Source: Teichococcus aerophilus (lineage in GTDB: Bacteria; Pseudomonadota; Alphaproteobacteria; Acetobacterales; Acetobacteraceae). Taken from it: a stretch of DNA of 64,000 bases. A model generated the notes under the pieces. The model was given only the letters and a program-made list of their open reading frames with translations. It had not been told where the DNA came from and did not search any database. Where the stretch lies: NCBI RefSeq assembly GCF_014490485.1, contig NZ_JACTVA010000007.1, forward strand, positions 1 to 64,000, in the 5' to 3' direction. How positions within the stretch are numbered: position 1 is the stretch's first letter; every line of letters starts with the position of its first letter. This document shows, piece after piece, positions 7,132 through 15,415 of the stretch. The translations under genes and the position numbers were made by a program.

Positions 7132-8205
7132 TCAGTTCACGACGGCAATCTGCCGGGGGTCGATCTCCAGCCAGACAGCCTCGCCGACTTCATGCACCTG
7201 CAAAGGCGGGGCGCTGACGCGCAGCGACAGGCCACTTTCCGCAGGGCGCACCACGTAGTCCCAGGACTCACCCAGATAGGTGCGCTGGGAGATCGTCGCC
7301 GGTAGCAGCGGATAGCCGTCCCGCTGCGCCGGCTGGCCGCGATGCAGCGCCATGGCCTGTGGTCGCATCGACAGCAGGATCGGCTGCGTCATATCCGCCG
7401 GCGCGCCGCCGATCTGCCCGAGCTTCAGCGCAAACCCATCGAGCCCCACCTCGTCCTCCGACAGCTTCCCCTCGATCAGGTTGGTGCGGCCGATGAAGGC
7501 GGCGACGAAGCGGGTGCGCGGGCGGGTGTAGATGACGTGCGGTGCATCCACCTGCTCGATACGCCCGGCATTCATCACCGCGATGCGGTCGGCCGTCGCC
7601 ATCGCTTCCGCCTGGTCATGCGTGACATAGACGGTGGTGAAGCGGAATTCGTCGTGCAGGCGCCGGATCTCGAACCGCATTTCCTCGCGCAGATTGGCAT
7701 CGAGGTTGGAGAGCGGCTCATCCAGCAGCAGCACCGTGGGCTGCACCACGATGGCACGAGCCAGCGCCACACGCTGCTGCTGCCCGCCCGACAACTCGGC
7801 CGGATAGCGGTCGGCCAGATGGCCGAGATGCACCACGTCCAGAATGCGGTTAGTCCGTGTCCTGACCTCCGCCGTCGGCAGCTTCTGCAGCTTGAGCCCG
7901 AAGGCGACATTCTCGGCGACCGTCATGTTCGGCCAGATGGCATAGCTCTGGAAGATCATCGACATGCGGCGGCGTTCCGGCGGCAGCACCGCGCCAGGGG
8001 CGGAGAGGACCTGGCCGTTGATGCTGATGGTGCCCGCGGTCGGCTCGATGAACCCGGCGATCATCCGCAGCGTGGTCGTCTTGCCGCAGCCGGACGGGCC
8101 AAGCAGCGAAACGAACTCGCCCTCTTCCAGCGTCAGGTTGACGTCATCGACCACTTTGAGCGGGCCATAAGATTTGCTGAGTCCACTCAGCAGCAAACGG
8201 GGCAT
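7132..8205 (-). CDS. ABC importer ATPase, Fbp/Pot type with TOBE domain
   Basis: A 357-residue nucleotide-binding protein. Walker A GPSGCGKTTT at about 36-45, signature ELSGGQQQRVALARA near 140, Walker B VLLLDEPLSNLD, and H-loop VYVTHDQAEAMA. The C-terminal third (about 240-357) has the regulatory TOBE-type layout (ILLSMRPQAMALHRGQ...LGESWDYVVR). It powers the permease encoded immediately upstream (3-bp gap). The Fbp/Pot/PhnT branch carries ferric iron, polyamines, thiamine or phosphonates; here the operon context (CoA-transferase, crotonase) points to an organic acid instead. Confidence 0.94.
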   Translation of the reverse strand: MPRLLLSGLSKSYGPLKVVDDVNLTLEEGEFVSLLGPSGCGKTTTLRMIAGFIEPTAGTISINGQVLSAPGAVLPPERRRMSMIFQSYAIWPNMTVAENVAFGLKLQKLPTAEVRTRTNRILDVVHLGHLADRYPAELSGGQQQRVALARAIVVQPTVLLLDEPLSNLDANLREEMRFEIRRLHDEFRFTTVYVTHDQAEAMATADRIAVMNAGRIEQVDAPHVIYTRPRTRFVAAFIGRTNLIEGKLSEDEVGLDGFALKLGQIGGAPADMTQPILLSMRPQAMALHRGQPAQRDGYPLLPATISQRTYLGESWDYVVRPAESGLSLRVSAPPLQVHEVGEAVWLEIDPRQIAVVN

Positions 8206-8208
8206 GGT

Positions 8209-9957
8209 TCAGTTCCTCCGCAGCATGAAGTCACGCCCGGCCAGCTTCATGCCGATGGCGACGAGCACAAGGGTGATGGCCAGCAGCAGGCCGCCGAAGG
8301 CAGACAGGACTTCGAAGTTCCCCGCTTCGCTGAGATCATAGAGCAGCACCGCCATGGTGCGCGTGCGGGGCCCGACCAGGAAGACGGCGGAGGACAGCTC
8401 GCGCGAGGCGACGATGAAGACGATCAGCCAGCCGCCGATGATGCTGCGCAGGATCAGCGGCGCGGTGATGCGGCGCACGGTGAAGAGACGCCCGCCGCCG
8501 AGGATGCGGGAGGCTTCCTCCATCTCTGGATGCACAGCCCGCACGGCGGCGGAGGCATTGGCGAAGGCGATCGGCAAGAAGCGCGCGGTGAAGGCGAAGA
8601 TGATGATCAGCGCGGTGCCGTACAACGCCAACGGCGGCGGGGCATAGGCAGCGTAGAAGCCAATGGCCATGACGATGCCGGGAATGACGAAGGGCGCCAT
8701 CGCCAGGAAGCCCAGGGCGGAGCCGAACGGCACCAGCTTGCGGGCAACGATGTAGGCCACCAGAACCGCGATCACCACCGCCGCGCTGGCCGCGGTGGCC
8801 GAGTACCACAGCGTGTTCCAGATGGAGGTCAGCGCCATCTCATGCCGGAACAACAGGTAGGTGTAGTTGTCGAGCGTCAGGTTGGACCAGGACAGCCCGT
8901 TGCCCCAGGCCCGGGCAAAGGAGGCCTGCAGCAGCACCGCGACCGGCATGATGACCGCCAGCAGGCTGACCAGCACGCAATAGGCAAAGATCGGCCAGCG
9001 CCAGACGCCGAGGCGGATCTCGCGCCGCTCACCACCCTTGCCGGTCTGGGAGACGTAGCCCTTGCGCGCCAGCAGCCGCTTCTGCCCGCCGATGATCAGC
9101 ATGGTGATCAGCAGCAGTGGCATGGCGTAGGCAGCAGCGACTTCCACCCGCACCGGATACTCGAAGAATTGCCAGAGCTGCGTGGTCACGACGTTGATCC
9201 GCGCCGGGATGCCGATGATGGCGGGCGTGCCGAACAGCGCGATGGTTTCCAGGAACACCACAACGATGCCGCCAAGGATCGACGGCCAGACCAATGGCAG
9301 TGTGACCTTCAGCGTCGCTTTCCACGTCCCCGCGCCGAGGATGTTGGCGGCGTCCTCCATTTCCGATGAGATCAAGTCCAACGCCGACTTCACGAAGATG
9401 AAAATCAACGGGAAGGAATGCAGCGCGATGACCAGGATCAGGCCGGCAAAGCTGTAGACATTCACCAGCGGTTCGCTGGAGCCGGTGACCCAGCGCCACG
9501 CCAGGTTGAGGAAGCCGGAATTCGGACCCGCAAGCAGAATCCAGCCAATGGCACCAAGATAGGGCGGCATGATGAAGGCGCCGATGACCATGGCCCAGCT
9601 CAGGCCCTTGCCCGGCATGTCAGTCCGCGACACGGCCCAGGCCATCGGCACCGCGAAGACGGAGGCCAGGGCCGCCGCGCCGGTGCCAAGGATCAGCGAG
9701 TTGCCCAGCGCCTCCAGATACCGGGCGCGACCATAGGCGGTGAAGTAGTTGGAGAGGGTGAAACCCCCGGTGCCCTGCTTCTCGAAGCTGACGATCAGCA
9801 ACTTGCCAATGGGCACCGCCACCAGGAACAGCAGGACGGCGACGAGGAGAATCCACAACAGGGTGGACGGTTCCAGGTAGCGCATCCGTGCGAAGAAGCC
9901 CGGACGACGGGTGGCGATGGCAGGGGCGGGGAGGGTAGCGGTCTCGGTCATCGACAT
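8209..9957 (-). CDS. ABC importer permease with two fused transmembrane modules (FbpB type)
   Basis: The 582-residue inner-membrane protein has about twelve hydrophobic segments arranged as two tandem BPD_transp_1 modules. Each has an EAA-like loop: EMEDAANILGAGTWKATLKV in the first half and EMEEASRILGGGRLFTVRRI in the second. This two-in-one architecture is typical of iron/thiamine-type permeases. The start at 9957 is set by overlap with the receptor-gene stop (9959-9961); ATG at 9951 is an alternative. It pairs with the ATPase downstream and one or both receptors upstream. Confidence 0.93.
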   Translation of the reverse strand: MSMTETATLPAPAIATRRPGFFARMRYLEPSTLLWILLVAVLLFLVAVPIGKLLIVSFEKQGTGGFTLSNYFTAYGRARYLEALGNSLILGTGAAALASVFAVPMAWAVSRTDMPGKGLSWAMVIGAFIMPPYLGAIGWILLAGPNSGFLNLAWRWVTGSSEPLVNVYSFAGLILVIALHSFPLIFIFVKSALDLISSEMEDAANILGAGTWKATLKVTLPLVWPSILGGIVVVFLETIALFGTPAIIGIPARINVVTTQLWQFFEYPVRVEVAAAYAMPLLLITMLIIGGQKRLLARKGYVSQTGKGGERREIRLGVWRWPIFAYCVLVSLLAVIMPVAVLLQASFARAWGNGLSWSNLTLDNYTYLLFRHEMALTSIWNTLWYSATAASAAVVIAVLVAYIVARKLVPFGSALGFLAMAPFVIPGIVMAIGFYAAYAPPPLALYGTALIIIFAFTARFLPIAFANASAAVRAVHPEMEEASRILGGGRLFTVRRITAPLILRSIIGGWLIVFIVASRELSSAVFLVGPRTRTMAVLLYDLSEAGNFEVLSAFGGLLLAITLVLVAIGMKLAGRDFMLRRN

Positions 9958-9958
9958 G

Positions 9959-11008
9959 TCAGATCCCGAAAGTGTCGCGCCATTGTTCTTTGACCTCGGC
10001 AACGCCGGTTTCCAGCTCCTGCGGCGTAGGCACCAGGATCGGCACGGACTCGAGCGGCACCGCGCCATCGGGCGGCGGTACGTCCGGCCGCAGGGATTCG
10101 TTGTAGAATTCACGCGTCACGCGGAAGTATTCAGGCCCCGTCGCGAACTCCATGAACAGCTTCGCCGCGTTCGGATGCGGCGCATTCTTCTGGATGGAAC
10201 TGGGGGAGGGCACGACGACCGTGCCATCCTTCGGATAGATCAGCTCCAGCGGATTGCCACGCGCCATGCTGAGCAACGTGGATGCCGTGGGCACCGCGAT
10301 GCCGATGGAACGCTCACCTGCATTCAACGCCGTCACCGGGTCGATGCTGGAGCGGCCGATCTGCGGCTTGTTCTTCTCCAGCGCGACGAAGTAGTCCCAG
10401 CCGTACAGCTTGCGCATCGCCACAGCCCAGGCGCCGATGGCACCGCTGTAGCTGGGGTGGCCGACCGCCAACTGGCTGCGCCATTTGGGGTCCAGCAAAT
10501 CCTGCCAGTTCTGCGGCGCTGCCTCTGCACTGACCTTGATCTTGTGGCAGGCCATCGGGTGCACGCCGATATAGAAAACGTGGAAGAAACCGTCCGGGTC
10601 GCCGGCCTTGCGGACGAATTCCAGCAACTGCTCGGCATTCCTCGGCCGGTACTCCATCAGCGCGCCCTGGCGCTTCAGGAAGGTGGCGTGGCCATAATCG
10701 GTGGAACTCAGCACGTCACACTGGGCGATGCCGGCACGCATGTCCTGCGACAGGCGCTGGAAGGCGACCTGCGAGGTGGAACGGACGACATTCGCCCGCA
10801 CACCCGGATAGCGCGCGGTGAAGGCGCGGCCGACAGCTTCGGCCGGCTCCGCTGCCAATTGGCCGGCATACCAGGTAATCTCGCCCTCGCGCCTCGCAGC
10901 CTCGTGCAGTGCCCGCTCATGCTCCGGCAAAGTCTGCGCCGATGCAGGTCCTTTCGCTGCGATGATGGCGGCTGCGGCCAGCAGGCCGCGTCGGCCGATG
11001 TGTGTCAT
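9959..11008 (-). CDS. Periplasmic ABC receptor (iron/thiamine-type), copy 2
   Basis: 349 residues with a twin-Arg-like signal (HIGRRGLLAAAAIIAAKGPASA). The mature part includes EHERALHEAARREGEITWYAG, VVRSTSQVAFQRLSQDMRAG, CDVLSSTDYGHATFLKRQG and AAKLFMEFATGPEYF. It belongs to the extracellular solute-binding family that includes FbpA-like proteins. It is a clear paralog of the gene just upstream (11033-12088): most of these segments match with conservative changes. It directly precedes the permease (overlapping/adjacent). The ligand is unknown; see the finding on tandem receptors. Confidence 0.92.
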   Translation of the reverse strand: MTHIGRRGLLAAAAIIAAKGPASAQTLPEHERALHEAARREGEITWYAGQLAAEPAEAVGRAFTARYPGVRANVVRSTSQVAFQRLSQDMRAGIAQCDVLSSTDYGHATFLKRQGALMEYRPRNAEQLLEFVRKAGDPDGFFHVFYIGVHPMACHKIKVSAEAAPQNWQDLLDPKWRSQLAVGHPSYSGAIGAWAVAMRKLYGWDYFVALEKNKPQIGRSSIDPVTALNAGERSIGIAVPTASTLLSMARGNPLELIYPKDGTVVVPSPSSIQKNAPHPNAAKLFMEFATGPEYFRVTREFYNESLRPDVPPPDGAVPLESVPILVPTPQELETGVAEVKEQWRDTFGI

Positions 11009-11032
11009 CCTGGCATCCTTCCCGCCTGCCGG

Positions 11033-12088
11033 TCAGACGCCGAAGATATCGCGCCAGCGTTCCTTGACTTCGGCGCTGCCGGCTTCGACCTCCTCGGGCG
11101 AGGGCGTGATCAGCGGAATGGTATCCAGCGCCCGGGCACCTGGTACCGGCGGCACTTCCGGCCGGAGCGATTCCGCGAAGTATGCACTGGAGGCCTGGTA
11201 GTAGGCAGGGCTGGTCGCGAACTCCATGAACAGCTTCGCCGCGTTGGCGTGCGGCGCGTCCTTCATGGCGCCTGTCGGTGCCGGCACCGCCAGCGTGCCA
11301 TCGGTCGGGTAGATCATTGTCAGTGGATTGCCGCGGGAAATGCTGAGCAGCGCCGAGGCCGAGGAAAGCCCAGCGCCGATCAGGCGCTCCCCCGCATTGA
11401 TGGCGGTCACCGGGTCGGCGCTGGAACGGCCGATCAGCGGCCGGTTGCGCTCCAACTGCTGCAAATAGTCCCAGCCATAGGCCTTCTGCATCATCAGGCA
11501 CCAGGCGGTGATGGCACCACTATAGCCGGGGTGCCCGATGGCGATCTTATCGCGCCAGCGCGGGTCGGTCAGGTCCCGCCAGCTCCTTGGCGCATCCGCC
11601 TCCGTCACGTTGTTGCTGTGCCGGCCCATGGCGTAGAGGCCGAGATAGGTGATCTGGAAGTACCCGTCCGGATCGGCGGATTTGCGCGCGGCCTCGATCA
11701 GCCCTGCGGCATTCGCCGGCTTGTAGGCCATCAGCCGGTCTTCGCGCTTCAGGAAAGCGCAGTGGCTGTAGTCGGTGGAACTGAACACGTCGCATTGCGA
11801 GACGCGCGCGCGCATGTCCTGCGCCAGCCGCTGGAACGCGACCTGGGAGGTGCTGCGGACCACGCTGACCTTGATGCCGGGGAACCGCTCGGTGAAGGCC
11901 CGGCCGATGGCTTCGGACGGTTCCGCCTGCATCTGGCCGGTATACCAGGTAATCTGGCCCTCCCGCTTGGCCGCGTCGTACAGCGCCTGCTCATGCGGTG
12001 CGTAGGACTGGGCTTTTGCCTGCAGCGCGGCCGCGGCCGGGCTCACGGCGGCAAGCTGCAACAGCAGCCGCCTGCTGATCATCGCCAT
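11033..12088 (-). CDS. Periplasmic ABC receptor (iron/thiamine-type), copy 1
   Basis: 351 residues with an SRRLLLQLAAVSPAAAALQAKA signal peptide, then EQALYDAAKREGQITWYTGQ, VVRSTSQVAFQRLAQDMRAR, CDVFSSTDYSHCAFLKRED and AAKLFMEFATSPAYY. It is homologous over its full length to the protein encoded at 9959-11008, with only 24 bp between the genes, so this is a tandem duplication that has diverged. Both should bind a ligand in the periplasm for the same permease, possibly with different specificities. The ATG at 12088 follows an AGGGAGAG ribosome site. Confidence 0.92.
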   Translation of the reverse strand: MAMISRRLLLQLAAVSPAAAALQAKAQSYAPHEQALYDAAKREGQITWYTGQMQAEPSEAIGRAFTERFPGIKVSVVRSTSQVAFQRLAQDMRARVSQCDVFSSTDYSHCAFLKREDRLMAYKPANAAGLIEAARKSADPDGYFQITYLGLYAMGRHSNNVTEADAPRSWRDLTDPRWRDKIAIGHPGYSGAITAWCLMMQKAYGWDYLQQLERNRPLIGRSSADPVTAINAGERLIGAGLSSASALLSISRGNPLTMIYPTDGTLAVPAPTGAMKDAPHANAAKLFMEFATSPAYYQASSAYFAESLRPEVPPVPGARALDTIPLITPSPEEVEAGSAEVKERWRDIFGV

Positions 12089-12133
12089 CGTTCTCTCCCT
12101 GTTGGCCGGCGGATCTGCGTCCGCCTTGGCCCT

Positions 12134-12985
12134 TTAGCGTCCAGTAAAGTTCGGCGGCCGCTTCTCCGTGAAAGCACTGCGGCCTTCGGCATAATCCTGG
12201 CTGTCGAAGCAGGCCCGGTTCAACGCTTCGATCGCGGCCTGATCGCGCAGGGCAGGATCGCCGGCAATCTGATCAATCGCGGCCTTGGAAGCACGGATCG
12301 AGAGCGGCGCATTGCGCGCGATCTGCTGCGCCAGGCCGATCGTCGTCTCTTCCAGCTGCTCCGGCGGCACCACGCGGTTCACCAGGCCGAAGGCGAGTGC
12401 TTCGGCGGCATCCAGCTGGCGGCCTGTAAACAAAATTTCCTTCGCGATGGCCGGGCCGGCCAGCGCGGTCAACCGCATCAGGCTCTCATACCCATAGGCG
12501 ATACCCAGCCTGGCCGCCGGAATGCCGAAGCGGCTATCGGTGGACGCAATGCGCAGGTCTGCAATCAGCGCCGTCGCGTAACCGCCGCCGATGCAGAATC
12601 CCTGGATCATGGCGATGAGCGGCTTGTCCATCGCCTCGAGCTTCTTGCGGGCCTGGGCGGAGCGCCTACCGTATTCGACCTGCGCATCGGAATTGGCACG
12701 GACCTTGTCGAACTCGCTGATATCGGCACCGGAGGCGAAGGCCTTGCCGCCTGCGCCGTGCAGCACAACCACACGGACGTCAGGGTCGGCCGCGAAGTCA
12801 TCGGCGGCTGCAGCAATGGCGTCCCACATGGCCAGCGAGATGGCGTTGCGCTTCTCCGGCTGATTGATCGTCAACCAGCCGATGCCATCCGCGCGCCGCG
12901 TCAGGATCTTCGCTTCGGCGCCGCCGCTGCCTGGATACATGTCCATTCCGTGCGTCCGTTCCTTGCCTGCCGGGATTGTTGTCAT
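12134..12985 (-). CDS. Crotonase-family protein, methylmalonyl-CoA decarboxylase-like
   Basis: The 283-residue crotonase fold shows oxyanion-hole segments KAFASGADISEF and IQGFCIGGGYATALIADLR. The two glutamates of true enoyl-CoA hydratase are missing: GGGYA replaces the GGGCE-type site and IPAARLG replaces PEILLG. The LGIAY motif keeps a tyrosine where E. coli methylmalonyl-CoA decarboxylase (ScpB) has its active-site Tyr, and the C-terminus (DSQDYAEGRSAFTEKRPPNF) resembles ScpB as recalled. It may decarboxylate a malonate-type acyl-CoA made by the operon's CoA-transferase. It is the first gene of the operon; GGAAGCGG precedes the ATG at 12985, and ATG 12946 is an alternative. Confidence 0.82.
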   Translation of the reverse strand: MTTIPAGKERTHGMDMYPGSGGAEAKILTRRADGIGWLTINQPEKRNAISLAMWDAIAAAADDFAADPDVRVVVLHGAGGKAFASGADISEFDKVRANSDAQVEYGRRSAQARKKLEAMDKPLIAMIQGFCIGGGYATALIADLRIASTDSRFGIPAARLGIAYGYESLMRLTALAGPAIAKEILFTGRQLDAAEALAFGLVNRVVPPEQLEETTIGLAQQIARNAPLSIRASKAAIDQIAGDPALRDQAAIEALNRACFDSQDYAEGRSAFTEKRPPNFTGR

Positions 12986-12994
12986 CCGCTTCCG

Positions 12995-13061
12995 ATAATG
13001 TAAACAATAATTCGGTCGCGAATCACTTAGCTCTTGACTGTGAGCATCTGCACAATACGAA
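12995..13061. promoter_or_regulatory. Divergent promoter region with GntR-site-like ATTGTTTACAT
   Basis: On the plus strand TTGACT (13034-13039), a 16-bp spacer and TACGAA (13056-13061) form a promoter for the GntR gene. Near the crotonase start, ATAATGTAAACAAT (12995-13008) resembles an imperfect TTGT-N2-ACAA operator. Shared control of the divergent units by this GntR is plausible. Confidence 0.4.
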
Positions 13062-13096
13062 TCTCAGCATAATCGGCGTGGGGCTAGGTGGTCAGA

Positions 13097-13816
13097 ATGT
13101 CTACAAAATCCGCGCCCGACCGGGTTCTGTCCCTCGGTGAGAAGGTGAAGGCCTCGCTGGAAGGCCTGATCGGCAGTGGGGAACTGCCGCCGGGTGCCCG
13201 GCTGAATGAAGTAGCGCTGGCCAAGCGGCTGGGCGTCAGCCGGGGCCCGGTGCGGGAAGCCGCGCGGGCGCTGGAGAAGACCGGCCTCGTCACCGTCATC
13301 CTCAACCGCGGCGCCTTCGTCCGCACCATGGGGATCGATGAGGCGATGCAGGTCTACGAGATGAACTCCGTCATGTTCGGCTTCGCCGCCGCCCGGCTCG
13401 CCGTCGCCTGCACGGGCGAACAGGCGATGGCCCTGCGCGCCTTCCTGGCGGAGATGGATCGGGCGATCGAGGCGGAGGAGAAGGACGCCTTCTTTGCCGC
13501 CAACGTGCTGTTCCACGAACGCATCCTGGCCTTCAGCGGCAATGCGGTGATGGAGCAGGTCTACCTGGAACACACGCGCAAGCTGCAACTGCTCCGCCGC
13601 CGCTCGTTCGACCGCACGGGCAGCATGTCGGAAGCCAATGCCGAGCACCGCCGGCTGCTGGACGCCATCCTGGCCGGCGATGCCAGCCTGGCGCGGCAGT
13701 TGGGCGAGGCACATACGCGGTCGGGGCGCGCGCGCTTCCTCTCCGCCATCGAGTATCGCGACGGGCTGCAACTGGCACCCGCCGCCAAACGGCCCCGGTC
13801 TCAACCGGCGGCATAA
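13097..13816 (+). CDS. GntR-family regulator with FCD domain
   Basis: 239 residues from the ATG at 13097, which has AGGTGG 7 bases upstream; a GTG at 13088 is in frame. The winged helix covers about 10-75 (PPGARLNEVALAKRLGVSRGPVREAARAL then GLVTVILNRGAFV), followed by the helical FCD domain (QVYEMNSVMFGFAAARLA, NVLFHERILAFSG, EHRRLLDAILAGD). It is divergent from the crotonase/ABC/CoA-transferase operon and lies 14 bp upstream of an isomerase-like gene, and it probably regulates one or both. Confidence 0.92.
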   Translation: MSTKSAPDRVLSLGEKVKASLEGLIGSGELPPGARLNEVALAKRLGVSRGPVREAARALEKTGLVTVILNRGAFVRTMGIDEAMQVYEMNSVMFGFAAARLAVACTGEQAMALRAFLAEMDRAIEAEEKDAFFAANVLFHERILAFSGNAVMEQVYLEHTRKLQLLRRRSFDRTGSMSEANAEHRRLLDAILAGDASLARQLGEAHTRSGRARFLSAIEYRDGLQLAPAAKRPRSQPAA

Positions 13817-13830
13817 GGGGGAACGTCTCC

Positions 13831-14664
13831 ATGACACTGCTAGACAGGATCGGTATCGATTTCGGCCGGCGCATGCCGATGGAGAGGGCCATCGAATGGG
13901 CAGCCGCCAACTCGGTGCGCTTCATCGATATCCAGCTCGACACCGGCGCCAACCGCGTCAATGAGATCGACGACGCCCGCGCCGCCGCCATCCGCGCTCA
14001 GGCGGAGAAGGCCGGCGTCACGCTGGGCCTGCACACGCTCTCCGCCGTCAACGTGGCCGAGTACTCGCCCTTCCTTTCGGAAGCGGTGGACGACTACATG
14101 CGCGAATATATCGACGTGGCACCGAAGCTCGGCGCGGCCTGGATCGTCGTCCATGCCGGTTACCACTTCACCGCCGACGTCAAGCCACGCATGGAGGCGG
14201 GGTTGGAGCGGCTGAAGCGCATGGTCGGCCACGCTGAGAAGCGCGGCGCGCTGCTCCTGCTGGAAAACCTCAACAAGGAACCGGCGGATGCTGAGGTGCA
14301 TTACCTCGCCCATACGGTAGAGGAATGGCGCTACTACTACGACGCCATCCATTCCCCGGCTTTCGCGCTGTCCTTTACCGCCAACCACGCGCACCTGATG
14401 CCCGATGGCGTGGAGGGCTTCGTCGATGCCATTCCGCTGGACCGGGTGGCCGAGGTGCGGCTGGCCGATTGCTTCCGCAACGGGCATGAGCAGCATCTGC
14501 TGCCGGGCGAGGGCAATTTCGATTTCGGCGCCATGTTCGCACTGTTGGAGAAGCGCGGCTTCAAAGGCCACTACATGAACGCCTTCGGCACCGTGGACGA
14601 CATGCAAAAGGCGCGGCACGACATGGTCCGCATGGCGGAAAGCGCCATGGCAACGGCGCCCTGA
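13831..14664 (+). CDS. Sugar phosphate isomerase/epimerase-like TIM-barrel protein
   Basis: 277 residues of the AP_endonuc_2 (xylose isomerase-like) TIM barrel. Putative metal ligands are placed as expected: Glu in LLLLENLNKEP, His in SFTANHAHLM, Asp in EVRLADCF, and a late Glu in LPGEGNFDFGAMF. Family members isomerise keto/aldo sugars or act as hydroxypyruvate isomerases, 2-keto-myo-inositol dehydratases or sugar-acid epimerases. It follows the GntR gene by 14 bp with a GGGGGAAC ribosome site and ends before a strong terminator hairpin, so the two genes form a small operon. Substrate unknown. Confidence 0.88.
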   Translation: MTLLDRIGIDFGRRMPMERAIEWAAANSVRFIDIQLDTGANRVNEIDDARAAAIRAQAEKAGVTLGLHTLSAVNVAEYSPFLSEAVDDYMREYIDVAPKLGAAWIVVHAGYHFTADVKPRMEAGLERLKRMVGHAEKRGALLLLENLNKEPADAEVHYLAHTVEEWRYYYDAIHSPAFALSFTANHAHLMPDGVEGFVDAIPLDRVAEVRLADCFRNGHEQHLLPGEGNFDFGAMFALLEKRGFKGHYMNAFGTVDDMQKARHDMVRMAESAMATAP

Positions 14665-14671
14665 CCCTGTT

Positions 14672-14703
14672 CAGGCCGGGGCCGCCTCGTGCGCCCCGGC
14701 CTG
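14672..14703 (+). terminator. Strong hairpin between convergent genes
   Basis: A perfect 11-bp stem, CAGGCCGGGGC (14672-14682) with GCCCCGGCCTG (14693-14703), and a 10-nt loop sit 7 bp after the isomerase stop. It can serve both converging transcripts. Confidence 0.65.
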
Positions 14704-14760
14704 GCGCTTCCCCGTGTAATCGTCCAACGCCCCGTTGGACATCTGTTGCCGGCCTGAGCC

Positions 14761-15246
14761 TCAGTCGGCCGGGGCCTCTGCCTGAAGCAGCGCTGCCTGC
14801 AGCAACTTGGCGAGGATGGTATCCAGCACGCGCAGCTCGTCCTCGGTCAGCGCGGCGCGGAAGGCGTCGTCACGCTGCGTGGCGGCGGCCATCAGCCCTT
14901 CATACACCGCCTGACCGGTCGGGGTGAGGCTGAGGGCAAGCTCGCGCGCGTCTTCCTGTCCCGGCGCGCGGTGGATCAGCCCGCGCCCGACCAGGCCGCT
15001 GACCACGCGGCTGGCCAGGCCTTTGTCCAGACCACTTTGTCGCGCGATGTCCTTCAGTGCCATCGGGGCGAAATCGCCCAACAGCGCGATGGTGCGCCAC
15101 TCCATCAAACTGACATCGAAATCCTGCCGGTAGCGCAGCGCCGCGCCCCGGCTCAGCGCATTGGCGAGTTTGTGGACGCGGTAGGACAGCAGGTCCTTGA
15201 TCGTGCGGGCATCGGCCGGATGCGGGGCGCGCTTCGTGCTTGGCAT
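14761..15246 (-). CDS. MarR-family transcriptional regulator
   Basis: 161 residues with the MarR winged helix: SLMEWRTIALLGDFAPMALKDIARQSGLDKGLASRVVSGLVGRGLIHRAPG, the acidic-wing DAREL and LSLTPTGQAVYEGLM. Helices at both ends would form the dimer interface. The ATG at 15246 fits the domain start; a TTG at 15324 would add 26 residues but lies inside an operator palindrome, so it is unlikely. It is divergent from the eight-gene catabolic operon at 15416-23430 and probably represses it, releasing on a CoA-thioester or aromatic/organic acid ligand, as is common in this family. Confidence 0.9.
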   Translation of the reverse strand: MPSTKRAPHPADARTIKDLLSYRVHKLANALSRGAALRYRQDFDVSLMEWRTIALLGDFAPMALKDIARQSGLDKGLASRVVSGLVGRGLIHRAPGQEDARELALSLTPTGQAVYEGLMAAATQRDDAFRAALTEDELRVLDTILAKLLQAALLQAEAPAD

Positions 15247-15309
15247 CTGCCGATCATAAGCCGCCTGGCCGGTCTTGTCCTCCCGGCGGAGCCGCCCCTT
15301 GGCGATATA

Positions 15310-15341
15310 AGTTGACTTAGTCAACTAACCCCGCCCATAAC
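15310..15341 (+). promoter_or_regulatory. MarR-type operator overlapping promoter of the catabolic operon
   Basis: A perfect 7-bp dyad, AGTTGAC-TTA-GTCAACT, occupies 15310-15326. Read on the plus strand it contains a consensus -35 TTGACT (15312-15317), followed after 18 bp by CATAAC (15336-15341). A MarR dimer bound here would block RNA polymerase. Confidence 0.65.
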
Positions 15342-15415
15342 CGCCGCAAGCAAGAAGGCGGGATGCGGCGGGCTGTGCCTGCGCATTCCCCGTGATGGAA
15401 GGATGGTCCGCCGGT

